NCBI GenBank assembly: GCA_021292105.1
Contig: CM037866.1
Span: 6,594,163-6,658,162 of the forward strand
Reading direction: 5' to 3'
DNA length: 64,000 nt
From: Anadara kagoshimensis
Taxonomy: Eukaryota > Mollusca > Bivalvia > Arcoida > Arcidae
Part shown: positions 1 to 11,382 of the stretch, piece after piece
How positions within the stretch are numbered: the first letter of the stretch is position 1
Layout: every line of letters starts with the position of its first letter
The notes under the pieces: model-generated
The model's input: only the letters and a program-made list of their open reading frames with translations
The model's database searches: none
What the model was told of the DNA's origin: nothing
Translations under genes and position numbers: made by a program

Positions 1-49
1 TATTAAAAGAATTCTTGTTTTAATGATACTGAAAAAGTACAAATGGAAC

Positions 50-418
50 GTTGAATAATTTCATAAAACTTGATTATTTATAACATCAGGCAAGTTTAGG
101 AAATAAATATATTTCAAAACATTTTTCGGAGGTCATTTTAGTTGATAGTAAATTCCTATTATAATAATCTAGATTTTAAAAAATAACATAGCACTACTGA
201 TGAGAAATTGTATTCTAAAACGGCCGTCTAGTGCTGTATATATAAAATTGGTAATGGAAAGTTAGATAATTTGATAAAATTGTTACCTAATTATTTATAA
301 CAAGTTTAAGAAATAAATATATTTCAAAAACATTTTTCGGAGGCTATTTTTAGTTGATAGAAAATTCCAATTTATAATTATCAAGATTTAAAAAAATAAT
401 AGTTATTAAACGGTAAAT
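50..418. repeat. Two-copy AT-rich tandem repeat, period about 218 bp
   Basis: A block containing AAATATATTTCAAAACATTTTTCGG, followed by GTTGATAG and AAATTCC, occurs near 100-155 and again near 315-370 with similar flanks, so the segment is duplicated in tandem. Between the copies (about 195-260) lies a fragment of an interspersed repeat containing CGGCCGTCTAGTGCTGTAT. The same motif recurs near 2657 and 5311. No coding potential is visible. Confidence 0.6.
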
Positions 419-705
419 TAACAAAACCACAGAAAGTATACTATTTTGTAGTTTTGCTAGATTTTTTGTTCGTTTTTGAACTTTTAAGAACAGCATGTCG
501 CGTTTATTAACGTTTTAATACAAAACATTGACTGTTTCTCGTTTTAATCAACCCAAAGGTTTTGAAATACTGAGAATTGCAATTATGTACCATTTATTAA
601 AGCTTTAATACACAGTATTGTCTCTTAGTAGTTTTATGGTAGTTAAAATAATGTTGATAAGTATAGAATCTCTTTTCCACCATCAAAGTGAAAATTGAAA
701 AAAGG

Positions 706-784
706 CCTTGCTGTGTGAGTAGTCTAACAGCGTGCTTGCAGATCACAAAGCCTCTCTCCTAATTGGTTCGAATCTCACTCGGTA
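706..784 (+). repeat. tRNA-like SINE head
   Basis: A pol III A-box-like stretch (TGAGTAGTCTAACAGCG) is followed at tRNA-like spacing by a B box (GGTTCGAATCTC). The intervening sequence does not fold into a convincing anticodon arm, so this is more likely the head of a SINE than a functional tRNA. No tail was recognised. Confidence 0.35.
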
Positions 785-1189
785 CAAATCCATTTCTCAT
801 GAAGTTGATAAAAGTTGGTGGTCACTGGTTTATTTCTCCAATCTCAGCCTCGGTATAAGAGACAAATAACGGATTCCTTTATTCTAAGTACTAGACAAAA
901 TTTTTCACAGTTAAAAAAAAAATTACAAACTGACTTGCTATACTATCAAGATGGATATATAATAAGCTGCAATGACTAATTTGATAAAATCAGAAATACA
1001 TATACCTATCCATTAAATTACAGAAAAAGTTATTGGTGTATGAATAATTTTGTGCCAAAATTGGTCATGGAATTAATCAGTGGTACTTTAAAAACAATAA
1101 TATTTATGAAGAATATATTAATAAAAAGCAAAACAAAGTTCTATGTCTAAATGTCTAAATCCTTAAGTAGAGTAAAAACTTTTAAACTT

Positions 1190-1330
1190 AGAAATTATGA
1201 TAAACACCAGTGAAGTCACGATGACTGCTGTTGAAGAGTAACCATTCCCTATCTAGCTAGCTGCACCCACGAAATATGGATTTAAATTGATAATAGAAGG
1301 AACGTGAAATTATTTGACGTCAACTTGATT
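1190..1330 (-). repeat. Degenerate copy of the recurrent retroelement 3' UTR
   Basis: Read on the minus strand this resembles the 3' UTR of the retroelement described at 21690-22222: CTAGCTAGCT and ACGTGAAAT-like blocks, then GACGTCAA, in the expected order but heavily diverged. Confidence 0.4.
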
Positions 1331-1375
1331 TTTAACACAAAACTCTTCTGAAAATTCAATATTTCTTATATATTA

Positions 1376-1809
1376 TAAACTTTATGACAAACGTGATGAC
1401 CATTTGTTTTCCAATCAATACGCTATGGTAGAGCATGTTCCAACTACGGTAATTTTGTACAACGATGTAGGCTGCTTACAAATAAATGGATGACTCATGG
1501 ATATTGCAAGCCTAGACTTATCAAGGCCCCCAAAAAGTTTTATGGTCGTCATCACAGTATTGTTGATAAGTTTGATGTCTCTGCCCTGGATATATTTGAC
1601 GTCTCATAGTTCCATGTTCCTTTTACACAGTTTTGATTACACACGTGGCGGGTGTAGCTAGCTAAACAGGAGGTGCTTACCCTTCGTAGCACCCGGACTC
1701 ACTTCCCTGGTGGAAGTTCACGTGTATAACCTAAGTTGTCAGTTTCAAAGTTTTTACTTTGCTTCTGGATTGTTATTTGGACATGGATTAGTATGTTTTG
1801 TTTTTGATT
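1376..1809 (+). repeat. 5'-truncated retroelement copy (RT C-terminal tail plus 3' UTR)
   Basis: The copy begins with codons for KLYDKRDD, skips to SQLI/RYGRA-type sequence, and continues through the 3' UTR (AGCTAGCTAAACAGGAGGTG) to the family's shared end near GGATTAGTATGTTTTG. It ends just 10 bp from the splice donor of the Ig exon at 1819, so it lies at the start of the following intron of gene 2. The frame is broken. Confidence 0.7.
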
Positions 1810-1818
1810 AATACTCAC

Positions 1819-2115
1819 AATAAACGTCAACAGAAAAATTAAATTGCCTTTCAGATTTTACTTCCTCCAAACAATAATTTCCAATATCCCTCCTGGATAA
1901 ATTCCAAAAACACAAAAGTAAAGAATTGTTTACAAAAGAAGCATTTAAATTAAATGTTCCATTGATTTCTTCAAAATAGTCAGAATTAATTATATTCCAT
2001 ATATTAACTCCATTGGCGTTTTTCAAAATTATATGTCTATCAAACGTGTTAAACGGAAAATCGTGGCAATATCCGTAAGGTTGATATTCAAATCCATATC
2101 TAAGCTCAAGGCTTT
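1819..2115 (-). CDS. Ig-like exon of gene 2 (partial gene, cut by left window edge)
   Basis: This exon encodes 99 residues of an extracellular immunoglobulin-like domain. On the minus strand it is preceded by TTTGTTTACAG and followed by GTGAGT, and both borders are phase 1. It joins in frame to the signal-peptide exon at 4306-4240, the junction codon becoming GAA. The F-strand-like signature is RRDIGNYC near the end, with a further Cys in the E-strand region (LLLCFWNLS) and one in GYCHDF. Sequons include NGT, NAS, NNS and NLS. No typical C-strand Trp is obvious, so it is a divergent Ig fold. No transmembrane or second Ig exon was seen in 1-1818, so the 3' part should lie to the left of the window. 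Ligand and function are unknown. The domain call is moderately confident; the exon call is supported by both splice sites and phase. Confidence 0.72.
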
Positions 2116-2514
2116 CTGTAAACAAAAAAGAAGAATAAACTTATCATTTGTCATTTTTTTCTATTTGTAATGAATGTTGAAAAATAATAACTAAATTAAT
2201 GAAATATTTACTAACTGGTAAAACGAAGTTTTGCTAAGTAGAAAGGCTTTATTATGTTTTTTTTTCCTTAAACACATCAACTTGCCGTCGGAATTGTTTT
2301 CCAATATTTTAAGTTTTCGTTCAATAAAACTGAGTTCAAGAAGGTATTAATGATGTACATATTTAATACATGTACATGTACTTATAATGCATTGACAAAC
2401 CAACCAAAATCTTAACATAGTTCAACTGCAACTTTTTAATGCGTTTTCTTCTTTCGTAACAAGTTGCATTTGTTGTTTACAAATTTGCTGTTACTTAACA
2501 TTTGAAATTCCTCA

Positions 2515-2698
2515 GAAAAGAAGGTATACTCCCTCATGCAAATTTTTTACTTTGGTAAATTTGGTAAAATATATTTTGGTTCTTTTTGGTATATTTCAAC
2601 ATCTTAAAAATGGTTTCATAATTTCATTCCTACTGATAAGGAATTGTATTCCGAAACGGTCGTCAAGTGCTGTAAAATCTGGTATAATATGTTATTAC
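2515..2698 (+). repeat. Interspersed repeat fragment (GGAATTGTATTCCGAAACGG family)
   Basis: It contains TTTGGTAAAATATATTTTGG, then AGGAATTGTATTCCGAAACG and GTCAAGTGCTGTAAAATCTG. The same blocks recur at 5300-5360, at 5485-5620 and inverted at 16310-16490. It lies directly upstream of a retroelement 3' copy and may be an internal part of the same or another element. Confidence 0.5.
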
Positions 2699-3143
2699 AT
2701 AAAAGACAGGACTGATTTCCCAGATTCTGCTTCATATTTAGACATACCTGAATTATGAATTTTTCTACCGTCATCTTTCCTTTTTGTGCAGCAATATACT
2801 TGCTCCTCCTGCTTATGGTGCATTTGTTTCCCAATTAATACTCTGTGACAGAGCTTGTTCCCACTATGAGGAACGAAGTAGGGTGCTTCTAAATAAACTG
2901 TTGACTCAGGGATATTGCAAGTGTAGGCTTATCAAGGCCCTCAAAACGTTTTATGGTGTCATCACAATAACACCCCCTGGCGGGTGTAGCTAGCTAAACA
3001 GGAGGTGCTTACCCTTCCGGAGCACCCGTCCTCACTTCCTTGTGGAAGGTCACGTCACGTGTCTAACTTAGTTTGTTAGTTCCAAAGTCTTAATTTGCTT
3101 TTGGATTGTGATTCGGACATGGATTAGTATGTTTGTTTTTGAT
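2699..3143 (+). repeat. 5'-truncated retroelement copy
   Basis: It opens with codons for DFPDSASYLDI, a stretch that in related reverse-transcriptase proteins precedes KLYDKRDDF. That part is deleted here, and the copy resumes at LCSNILAPPAYGAFVSQLI and runs through the 3' UTR to GGATTAGTATGTTTGTTTTT. The coding frame is interrupted and the tail of the CDS is deleted (AAAACGTTTTATGGTGTC joins directly to the UTR). Confidence 0.75.
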
Positions 3144-3308
3144 GATATATTCTCCTTTTCCGTTATTGGTGTTTTGAAGCAACTCGTTATATATGGCCAT
3201 GGTTACAAACTATACAATGACTTATCTAGATTTCAAGATTGTATAAATCGCTTTAATATTCTTTGTCAGTCATTTGTATATATTTGTCAACATTTTTCAA
3301 TTAAAAAA

Positions 3309-3545
3309 ATCAAAAACAAACATACTAATCCATGTCTGAATCATAATCCAGAAGCTAAGTAAAAACTTTGGAACTGACAAGTTCGGTTAGACATGAACTT
3401 CCACCAGAGAAATGAGGTCGGGTGCTCCGGAAGGGTAAGCACCCCCTGTTTAGCTAGCTACACCCGCCAAGTGTGTAATCAAAATTATGTGAAAGGAACA
3501 TGAAACTATAAGACGTCTAATATCCAGGGCAATCCTGGACATAAA
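3309..3545 (-). repeat. Inverted, 5'-truncated retroelement 3' end
   Basis: On the minus strand it carries the family 3' terminus (reverse complement of AAAAACAAACATACTAATCC), the whole 3' UTR and the last codons before it. Together with the plus-strand copies on either side it forms an inverted arrangement able to fold into long hairpins. Confidence 0.75.
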
Positions 3546-3578
3546 TAATTTATAAGAATAAACAATAAATTCACAGTT

Positions 3579-4070
3579 GACTCAATATCAATTTTTCTAT
3601 TGTCAACTTTCCTTTTTTATGCAGCAATATACCTGCTTCTCCTGCTTATGGTGTATTTGTTTCCCAATTAATACGCTATGGTAGAGCTTGTTCCCACTAC
3701 GGGGACTTTGTACAACGAAGTAGGCTGCTTGCAAATATTTTGTTGACTTAGGGATATTGCAAGCCTAGGCTTATCAAGGCCCTCAAAAAGTTTTATGGCC
3801 GTCCTCATAGTATTGTTGATAAGTTTGATTTCTCTGTGTCCAAGATTGCCTTGGATATATTTGACGTCTCATAGTTCCATGTTCCTTTCACACAATTTTG
3901 ATTACACACGTGACGGGTGTAGCTAGCTAAACAGAAGGTGCTTACCCTTCCGGAGCACCCGGCCTCACTTCCCTGGTGGAAGTTCACGTGTCTAACCTAA
4001 CTTGTCAGTTCCAAAGTTTTTACTTTGCTTCTGGATTGTGATTCGGAAATGGATTAGTATGTTTGTTTTT
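3579..4070 (+). repeat. 5'-truncated retroelement copy
   Basis: The copy starts in the DFNFSIVNF region, continues through SNIPASPAYGVFVSQLIRYG and KALKKFYGR, and keeps the complete 3' UTR ending GGATTAGTATGTTTGTTTTT. A stop and small indels break the frame. It lies in intron 1 of gene 2. Confidence 0.75.
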
Positions 4071-4239
4071 TATTATAACTTTATTAATAATTACAAATAC
4101 ATTTGTAGTGTAAACATAATACTAAATATTTAGCCAAACATTTAGGCTAGTTGTTTGGCCACATATGTTGTAGCGGATATCCTCAGCGGTTTATCATAAG
4201 GAAAACAGAATATTATTTAAAATAATTTTATTAACATAC

Positions 4240-4306
4240 CTGTGTGTTTAGAAAACAAAATCACTATCCATATAGCTTTTATGTATATATTTAAAAAAGC
4301 GTCCAT
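4240..4306 (-). CDS. Signal-peptide exon of gene 2
   Basis: ATG at 4306 opens 22 codons plus one base and ends at the donor GTATGT (AG|GT context), phase 1. The peptide has a Lys-containing n-region and a hydrophobic core (KAIWIVILFSKHT), typical of a secretory signal. Phase and reading frame match the Ig exon at 2115-1819. The design of a short signal exon, a phase-1 intron and a one-exon Ig domain is the same as in gene 1, which lies upstream in the same orientation 3.4 kb away. No TATA box was assigned. The start is chosen because it is the only ATG preceding a hydrophobic stretch with a good donor. Confidence 0.72.
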
Positions 4307-5629
4307 TCTTTAGTGTACCGTTATTCCTAATGTCCCCAATGGCAGTTACTGAAAGCGATATTTACGAAAATCATACTATGTACTTCCCTGTGTAAATGAA
4401 ATATTTGATATTCTCATAATTATTATTTCAATTAAACTAATATAAAATGATACGGACAAATTTAAAAAAAAAATAGTTTTGAGTCCGTGATTGCATTAAC
4501 TGTTTGGCGGAAATTAGCATTTTAAAAACATAAATATTTTATTCAATTTGATCAAGGTAAATTATCATTTTCCTGTGGCTGCAGTTTTATAAACATTAAT
4601 AATACATCCGTTCGGAGATATTTTGAGGGATCCAAAAACTTAAGTTAAAAAAATAATTGTCATAACCCAAATGATACTTATTCCCACAAAACACAATCCG
4701 ATGTAATGTTTTGCCATTTAAAATTTTAAAAAACCCACTTAATTTTAACACCACGACCTTAAAATGATTCTACACTTGAAAGCCAATACCGACGAATTTG
4801 CTGACAATGTCGCGTACCTGACAAGTCGGATTCAATATATTCCTACGTATGATAGTTAACAGTAATCAACAAAAAGTGTTTTGGTATAGCATCTGTTGAC
4901 GGTTATATCTTTGAATGTATTATTATGTTGTAAGCTGCCTATTTTCTCTTAAACTATGAATTCATTAATGCCAGAATATCCTCTAAAACGTTTTGAAATG
5001 TTGTAATTAGTCTGTTTGTTTTTGATTGTTAGAATAAAATTGACAATGTGGCGTTGATCTTGGATTCCATATAATAAAAAAATATTTTTACATACTAGTA
5101 TATTGTTCCTTTAAAAATATTGTGTCATGTAAATGAGTGAGCTTTTATTCAGAAGGATAATGCTATTATAGCAACGTTAAATCACTAGTGACTACTTTAT
5201 GGTATTATCAGTATTACCTTGTATAACAAAGTTTGCGATCTGGTATTCTTTGAAAGGCGATTTCAGACGAAAGAAATAGCGCAGGGATTGATTTCACATG
5301 GTATCGTTTTGCCGTCTAGTGCTGTAAAATTAAGACTGGTATAATATGTAATTAAAATCCCTGAGCCGATATCTCTGCTGATGGCTGGTGCCCCGAGGAT
5401 ATCACAAACTCAGTAGCCAATAATTTCGTATTATTGTCAGAAATATACTATAATTGTCTAAATTTCCTGCAAGTTAAAATTTGAAATTTCTCAAAAACTA
5501 AGGTATACTCTATCATGCAAAGTATTTCCTTAGCTTAATTTGGTAAATTATATTTTGGTCGTTTGGGTAGCTTTTCAACATCTTCAAAATAATTTTGGTG
5601 TCATTATTTTGGTAAAAGCACTACGTCAC

Positions 5630-5680
5630 TAACGTTCCAGTCAAGAATATTTCACTTATATCGAAACGTTGCTGGCAATG
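5630..5680 (-). repeat. Orphan SINE 3' tail
   Basis: The sequence CCAGTCAAGAATATTTCACT plus TATATCGAAACG is the reverse complement of the tail found at the 3' end of the window's full SINEs (for example 42538-42852). The head and body are absent. Confidence 0.6.
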
Positions 5681-5819
5681 GGATGGGCACACTATTTTTT
5701 AAAAGCAAAAGGTGTTTTTATATTAGACTTTTAACTTTTTACCGAAGAGAAGTTCCATTTCTCGAGTATTTTATACAACCTTGCTAGATTAGCTCAGAAC
5801 CACGATCCAAAAAACCTTT

Positions 5820-6060
5820 TGAAGGTATTTTGCTGCAACAGGACAACACGTGAAACGCGTGTAAGTGTATACCACATCCTGTCTTTTCGCCTGACCTAGC
5901 TCCTAGCAAATTCTCCCTATTCAAAAAAAAATGATCATGGACTTAATTTCTTGACTGACGAAGAAGTTGTGAAGATAGTTCTGGGCTGATAGCACTTTAA
6001 CACCGTTGCTCTAAGTGATTCACATAAGAGGGCAATAACATCGAAAAAGGAGGTGATCTC
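5820..6060 (+). pseudogene. Mariner-type transposase C-terminal relic
   Basis: Translated in mixed frames, this gives LLQQDNT, then HPVFSPDLAPSKFSLF, then HGLNFLTDEEVVKIVLG, and finally a weak NNIEKGGD. In Tc1/mariner transposases the second catalytic Asp lies in a (H/Q)DN motif and the third in SPDLAPxD; both equivalents are visible in order and at about the right spacing. Frameshifts and stops show it is dead. The N-terminal helix-turn-helix half and the terminal inverted repeats were not found. The family call is from motif memory; mariner versus another Tc1-like group is uncertain. Confidence 0.55.
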
Positions 6061-6701
6061 TGGTGATTCACGATATTTAACATAATTTCAAAGTTCATCA
6101 ATTTGACATTTGTCCATAGTATTAATTTATTGAAGCGTATATTGGTCGGAATGGAAAGTTTGAAATATTAATAATTAAATGTAATTGAGCTTAGTGATGA
6201 ATATATATCTTGAAACATTTCAACAAAAATTTGCAAAAAGTTCTATTTTCTAAAAAAAGTAAAATGAACAATCGCATATTGTATTTCATAAACTTAAGGC
6301 TACAAACAGCCTGAAATGATAAGACAAAAATATATATAACATTATTCATGCAATGATGGTCATTAAATTATCTATACAAAGATGCATCATATATTTAATG
6401 ATTCAAGTTTATGGAATGATTGTAATAAAAGTATATCCATAAAACAAAATAGTAACACTAAATAATATCCATTACAAAAACTCCGTTTTCCAGAGATTGT
6501 GGTCACGTTTTACAAAATATTAGTTTTTTCTGGTTGTATCGTTTGATAAGAAAGTGACCTAATGTACAATGTAAGTCTCTGTTAAAATCTTATTTCAAAA
6601 ATTCTGGACACTCCGTAATTTTTTTCAATTTCATTTGAAACTAAAACTTTCTATGTCCTTAAAAGGGAAGTGATACAGTAGTTGTTACATCATTCATTAC
6701 T

Positions 6702-6801
6702 TGGCCACATTAAATGATAAAAGAAAGTGGTATTGGACACCTGATCACAGACCCGAGGTTGACAGGTGTTCAATATCACTTTATCATTATAATTTGGTCA
6801 G
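6702..6801. repeat. Imperfect 40-bp-arm hairpin (MITE-like)
   Basis: The left arm (TGGCCACATTAAATGATAAA, then GTGGTATTGGACACCTG) is matched on the opposite strand by the right arm (TGACCAAATTATAATGATAA, then GTGATATTGAACACCTG), with about 20 bp between. The arms have diverged by a few substitutions and an indel, as expected of an old foldback element. Confidence 0.6.
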
Positions 6802-7682
6802 GTAATTTTTGATTTGATCCATATAACCAGCTATCAACTATAAAACGAGATTTTAGTAATAATTAATGTAGTTTAATTAAATGATATCAATCAAATTAAC
6901 ATTTGTATAAATAAAAAATGTTTTAATGGTAATAAATAATCGTAACAACCAACAAGCAAGATCTTATTTATGAAATACACTAATTTTAAAATAATAATCT
7001 CAATTGTACCATTTCATATAGAATAATAATCGATCTCTGTTAAGCTTACTTGAAATGTCAATATTAATAAAACAAAGCAAACATAATTTAGATTAAGTTG
7101 TTGCGGGTACAGGAACAGCGGGTACAGTTGTTGCGCCTTTCCAGCAGTGGAGAGCCAGTAACAATACGGCACCAGGAGATGTGAGGCGATATCTAGATTG
7201 ACGTTTTAGGGGTACGTTTAAAGACGCCTGGTTATGTCAAGCACTTGCTCTCTATATCAAATCAAATGCGTACATGAACAATATAATTAAATCATGAATA
7301 AGAATAAAATCTTCTTGAAATAGGAAGTAATTCAAGATAAATGTCTATTATGGTACCTCCGAAAATAATCATTTCCAATTTGTATTTAAAACAAAACACG
7401 TCATGCGGGATTGTAAATGGATCCAATTTTGCGTATACACTACTACATCTTGTAAAGCACATGCTAAGCTTATTTATCGGAATATTTAAACGTAAACAAT
7501 TTTAACGCTGTACCAATATAGACGGCATGTAAAAAATTGTTGTGCCAGAAATAGCTAGGTAAATGTATAGAAAAATATAGAAAATACAATTATTGACATC
7601 ACAAAGCGCATTAAAACAACAAGATTGATTTTTATATTGGTAGTCCGGTTACTTCTATACACGGTGATGGCTCTACTTTAAT

Positions 7683-7747
7683 CTATTTTAATTTAAAACA
7701 ATTCGATCGTTGCTGTTGTATAAGGTCTTCTAGTTCTTTTTGCAAAG
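7683..7747 (-). CDS. Gene 1 exon 4: cytoplasmic tail and stop
   Basis: The acceptor TTTTTTTAGTTTCAG precedes two bases that complete an Ala codon, 20 further codons and a TAG stop. The peptide (LQKELEDLIQQQ then RSNCFKLK) is strongly helical and ends basic. No ITAM, ITIM or SH2-docking tyrosine is present. The exon is short and below usual ORF thresholds. It is supported by the acceptor, by phase agreement with exon 3 and by the immediate stop. A coiled-coil-like heptad (L-E-L-L) might mediate self-association; that is inference. Confidence 0.7.
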
Positions 7748-10700
7748 CTGAAACTAAAAAAACATTAAAATCTTACATCGCACAAGAATCCAATTATGTT
7801 TGTTGGTAGACCTACAATATTTGATCTTAATAACAATAATAATAATATGGCAGAAGGTTTTCTTCTTCCGGTGAACTAGTTACGTTTGTTTCAATATATT
7901 ATAAGTTTGTATTCTTTAAGAAAATCACAGTTCCCCGAACATTCAAGTTAGAATAATAATAAATGTGCTTTACATCCATAGTAATAAAAAAATCATTCAT
8001 TTAAGACTGCGTTAGCAATGTATTTGACTATTTCTCATTTGCAGAGTCAAAATTTTCCTTTTTTAAGCTTTATATTTATATATAATAAAGGATGTTAGAA
8101 GTCGAATAAAAGTAATATATAAAATAATACCTGTTTGATCATTACGTTTTCGTTTATATGTAGTGTGTTTTGTAATTATAATAAGTCCGATGATTATAGC
8201 CAATAAGATCAGTATTGTGAATGTCATCACAAATAAACCAACAATAAAACCAATGTTCTGTTTATCTAAATCATTACTTGGTGTTGTTTTTTCTGTATTT
8301 CTGAAAAAAGATATCAACATTTAATTTCATACTACATGTAAATACTTGACGATAAAAGTAAATAAACGACTCGATATAAGTGAAATATTCTTGAATTGGA
8401 CGTAAAACAACATACTCAACTCATATAAACACCACGATTACTTTTAGGAGGTATAAAAAGTTCTCACACAAATTGTTGTAAAACACAAAATATATATTTT
8501 TAAGTAAGTCACTAAATCAATTATAAAAACTTTGCTAACACACCAAAATTTCCTTTCCCTGCAAACTTCATTCAACTAGATAAGGATGATTCTCATGACA
8601 AAGGCTTTTATAGGTATAGACTGTGTTGGTCAATTTGTAGGCCACTAGGTCATATCAAAGCCACAGTTTTAGCCCAACTTCCTCAGAACAATACTCTTTA
8701 CCAAAACATTGCCAATGTATATTCGCAATGTTGGATCAAATCATAGAAAAATTATAAACACACTCGTCCCCTTATTTATATCTCCAATGTTCATTAAACT
8801 TGATTAAAATCATATTCATGAGAATAGCGAGTAGGTAACTAATTGAAATTGTATACAAAACTTGCTAACATATCAGAGGCCCCACTTTCACTTAAGTCAG
8901 AATGATCATCTGGACAAAAACTGTCAAGATTTTGTATGACTTATATTGTGGAATTACTAGGTAAAACCATAAAAACATTGTAAACGCAAGAACCTCTTGT
9001 TATTATTGTAGAATCCATCAAACACAAACATACCAATCCATGTCCGAATCACAATCCAGAAACAAAGTAAAACCTTTGGAAATGACAAGTTGGTTAGACA
9101 CGTGAACTTCCACCAAGGAAGTGAGGTCGGGTGCTCTGGGAGAATAAGCACCTCCTGTTAAGCTAGCTACACCCGCCACGTGTGTAATCAGAAAATCAGC
9201 TGCATAAGACATTATTCTCCTAGAAATGAAAAGGAAACTTTTCAATAAAACATTTTCAGAATGACTCCGAAAAAATTATAAAGACCCCTATTCTGCTTCT
9301 AACTTTATGGAACCGTCAACCTTTAAACATGCTAACATATTATGCATAATAAATCAAAATAAAACATACTTATCCATGACCGAATCATAATGAAGAAGCA
9401 AAGTAAAAGCTTTGAAACCGACAAGCTAGGTTAGACACGTAAAATTTCACCAGGGAAGTGAGATCGGGTGCTCCGGAAGGTGTAAGCACCTCCTGTTTAG
9501 CTAACTACAACCGCCATATGTGTAATCAAAATAATGTGAAAGGAATATGGAACTATGGACGTCAAATATATCCATGGCAGTCTTGGCCACATACATCAAA
9601 CTTATCAACAATACTGTGATGACGGCCATAACACTTTTTGAGGGCCTTGATAAACTTTTTCCCTCTATGCTACATACCGACTAGGATATGTGGCATTATG
9701 TTCATCCAAATTGACGTCGATGTACTTGCAATACGTAGAGGAACACATCGATTGGTTCACCAAACAACAGGAATACATCCCATTATGCTCTTTAAATAGA
9801 CAGGTATCGCTTCTGGGTTTCGTCTTTTTTGGTCCCTACAATTTCCAGAGATAACCTTTATCTACAATAATCTGTGCATATGTTTAATTATTTTAGAAGA
9901 ACTATGGTTTCAGTTCATTTTGCACAACTTCATAGGTAACGTTCTATCTTTAAAGCAAGAAGGATCGAATCAAACACAAAATATCAAAAACACAATCCTA
10001 AAGCAAAGTTAAACCTTGAAACTGGTAAATGAGGTTAAACAAGCAATTTTCCGGAATTTACGGAAGTGAGACCGGGTTCTTTCTCAGGGTAATCACATCC
10101 TGTTTAGCTAACTACATCCGCCATGTTAGTAAAAGAAATTGAGAATAAAAAGAACATGGAACAATATTTCCGGGGTAATTTTAGAATACAAACACTTCGT
10201 ACTTATCAACAATAATATGATGACGGCCATAAAACTTTGAAAAGGCTTTAATAGCCCTAGGTCTGCAATACCTTTTAGTCGACATTTATTTGTAAGCAGC
10301 TGTCTCATTGTTTAAAGTTGCCGAACTCGGAACAAGCTCTACTATATCGTATTGATTGTGAAGCAAATATACCAAACAGTTGGAACGCCAACCCCGTCGG
10401 CGTAGGAATTCATTATAATTTCTTGCAAAAGTTATGTAAAACTTGTCAAAAATGGCGAACCTTTGAACGACACAAAATGAGAAACTGTGTTGAATGTATC
10501 ACAGAGTACCATAGATTGGGATGCAAAATAACAAAATTAGAATATTTGAAAACCGACAAAAACTATTTTTTATAATTCCGGTTACAGTTTAATTTCGTAC
10601 TTTATAGTGAAACTTGAGCCACAGGCTAAAACTCAAAATGTTATCCGTCACAAGATTCCTTCCCATTTCTCACACATCTCGTGCTCAGAAACAATATTTA

Positions 10701-11345
10701 TACCAAATGAAAGACCTTTTTACAAGGTACAATTCCATATATAGTACATCACATAATTTTCTGTACACAAAAAACGTCCAAGTTTAAAATGCGAAAAAAC
10801 GCCGCCGTCAATCCGGAATCTTGGATAGGGTCGGTCAATTTTCCGTCAAATTTGACCTAGAAATTTTGTTAGTACTGCTTCCTAACTATGTTCTATACAT
10901 AGTTTGGACACACAGAAGACGCAGAATGGTATTTACGACTGAAATAAAGTAAGTTTTGGCGATTATTAGCATCTATTTCGTCAGATTTCTCAAGATTTAT
11001 GCCGAAATTTAGGACCTACTTTCAGTCTCCATATTAAATTTGGCTATATGCCGCTTCGATCGTTCGATCTCGTGCACAAATGTTGTGTTGGTTGACCCCA
11101 TATGGTGTATATTTAGTATCAGTGATTTGGTGGTACACTTGAAAACATGCGCAACCGTTTATTAAACGTGTGCGATTTGGGCCAAGTTCAGTAGGTCTAG
11201 AATGCCAATATGGCTTGTCATTTTTTCATTAACTTTTGCCTTGTCTTATCATTTTTTTGTCTCAATATAATCACTCAACCTGTGCCTTTCTGAAGATAAA
11301 CACAACTCCGCATATCTGTTAAAAAAGTCAGTGTAATTGCAGGTC

Positions 11346-11382
<37 letters not shown>

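Larger units (their letters stand above)
4307..7682. other. Intergenic interval between gene 2 and gene 1
   Basis: No exon was recognised here. The interval is AT-rich and holds repeat fragments (5300-5360, 5485-5620), an orphan SINE tail (5630-5680), a mariner-type transposase relic (about 5820-6060) and a hairpin element (6702-6801). Presumably it contains the promoter of gene 2 and the 3' UTR and poly(A) signal of gene 1, none of which could be placed. Confidence 0.5.
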
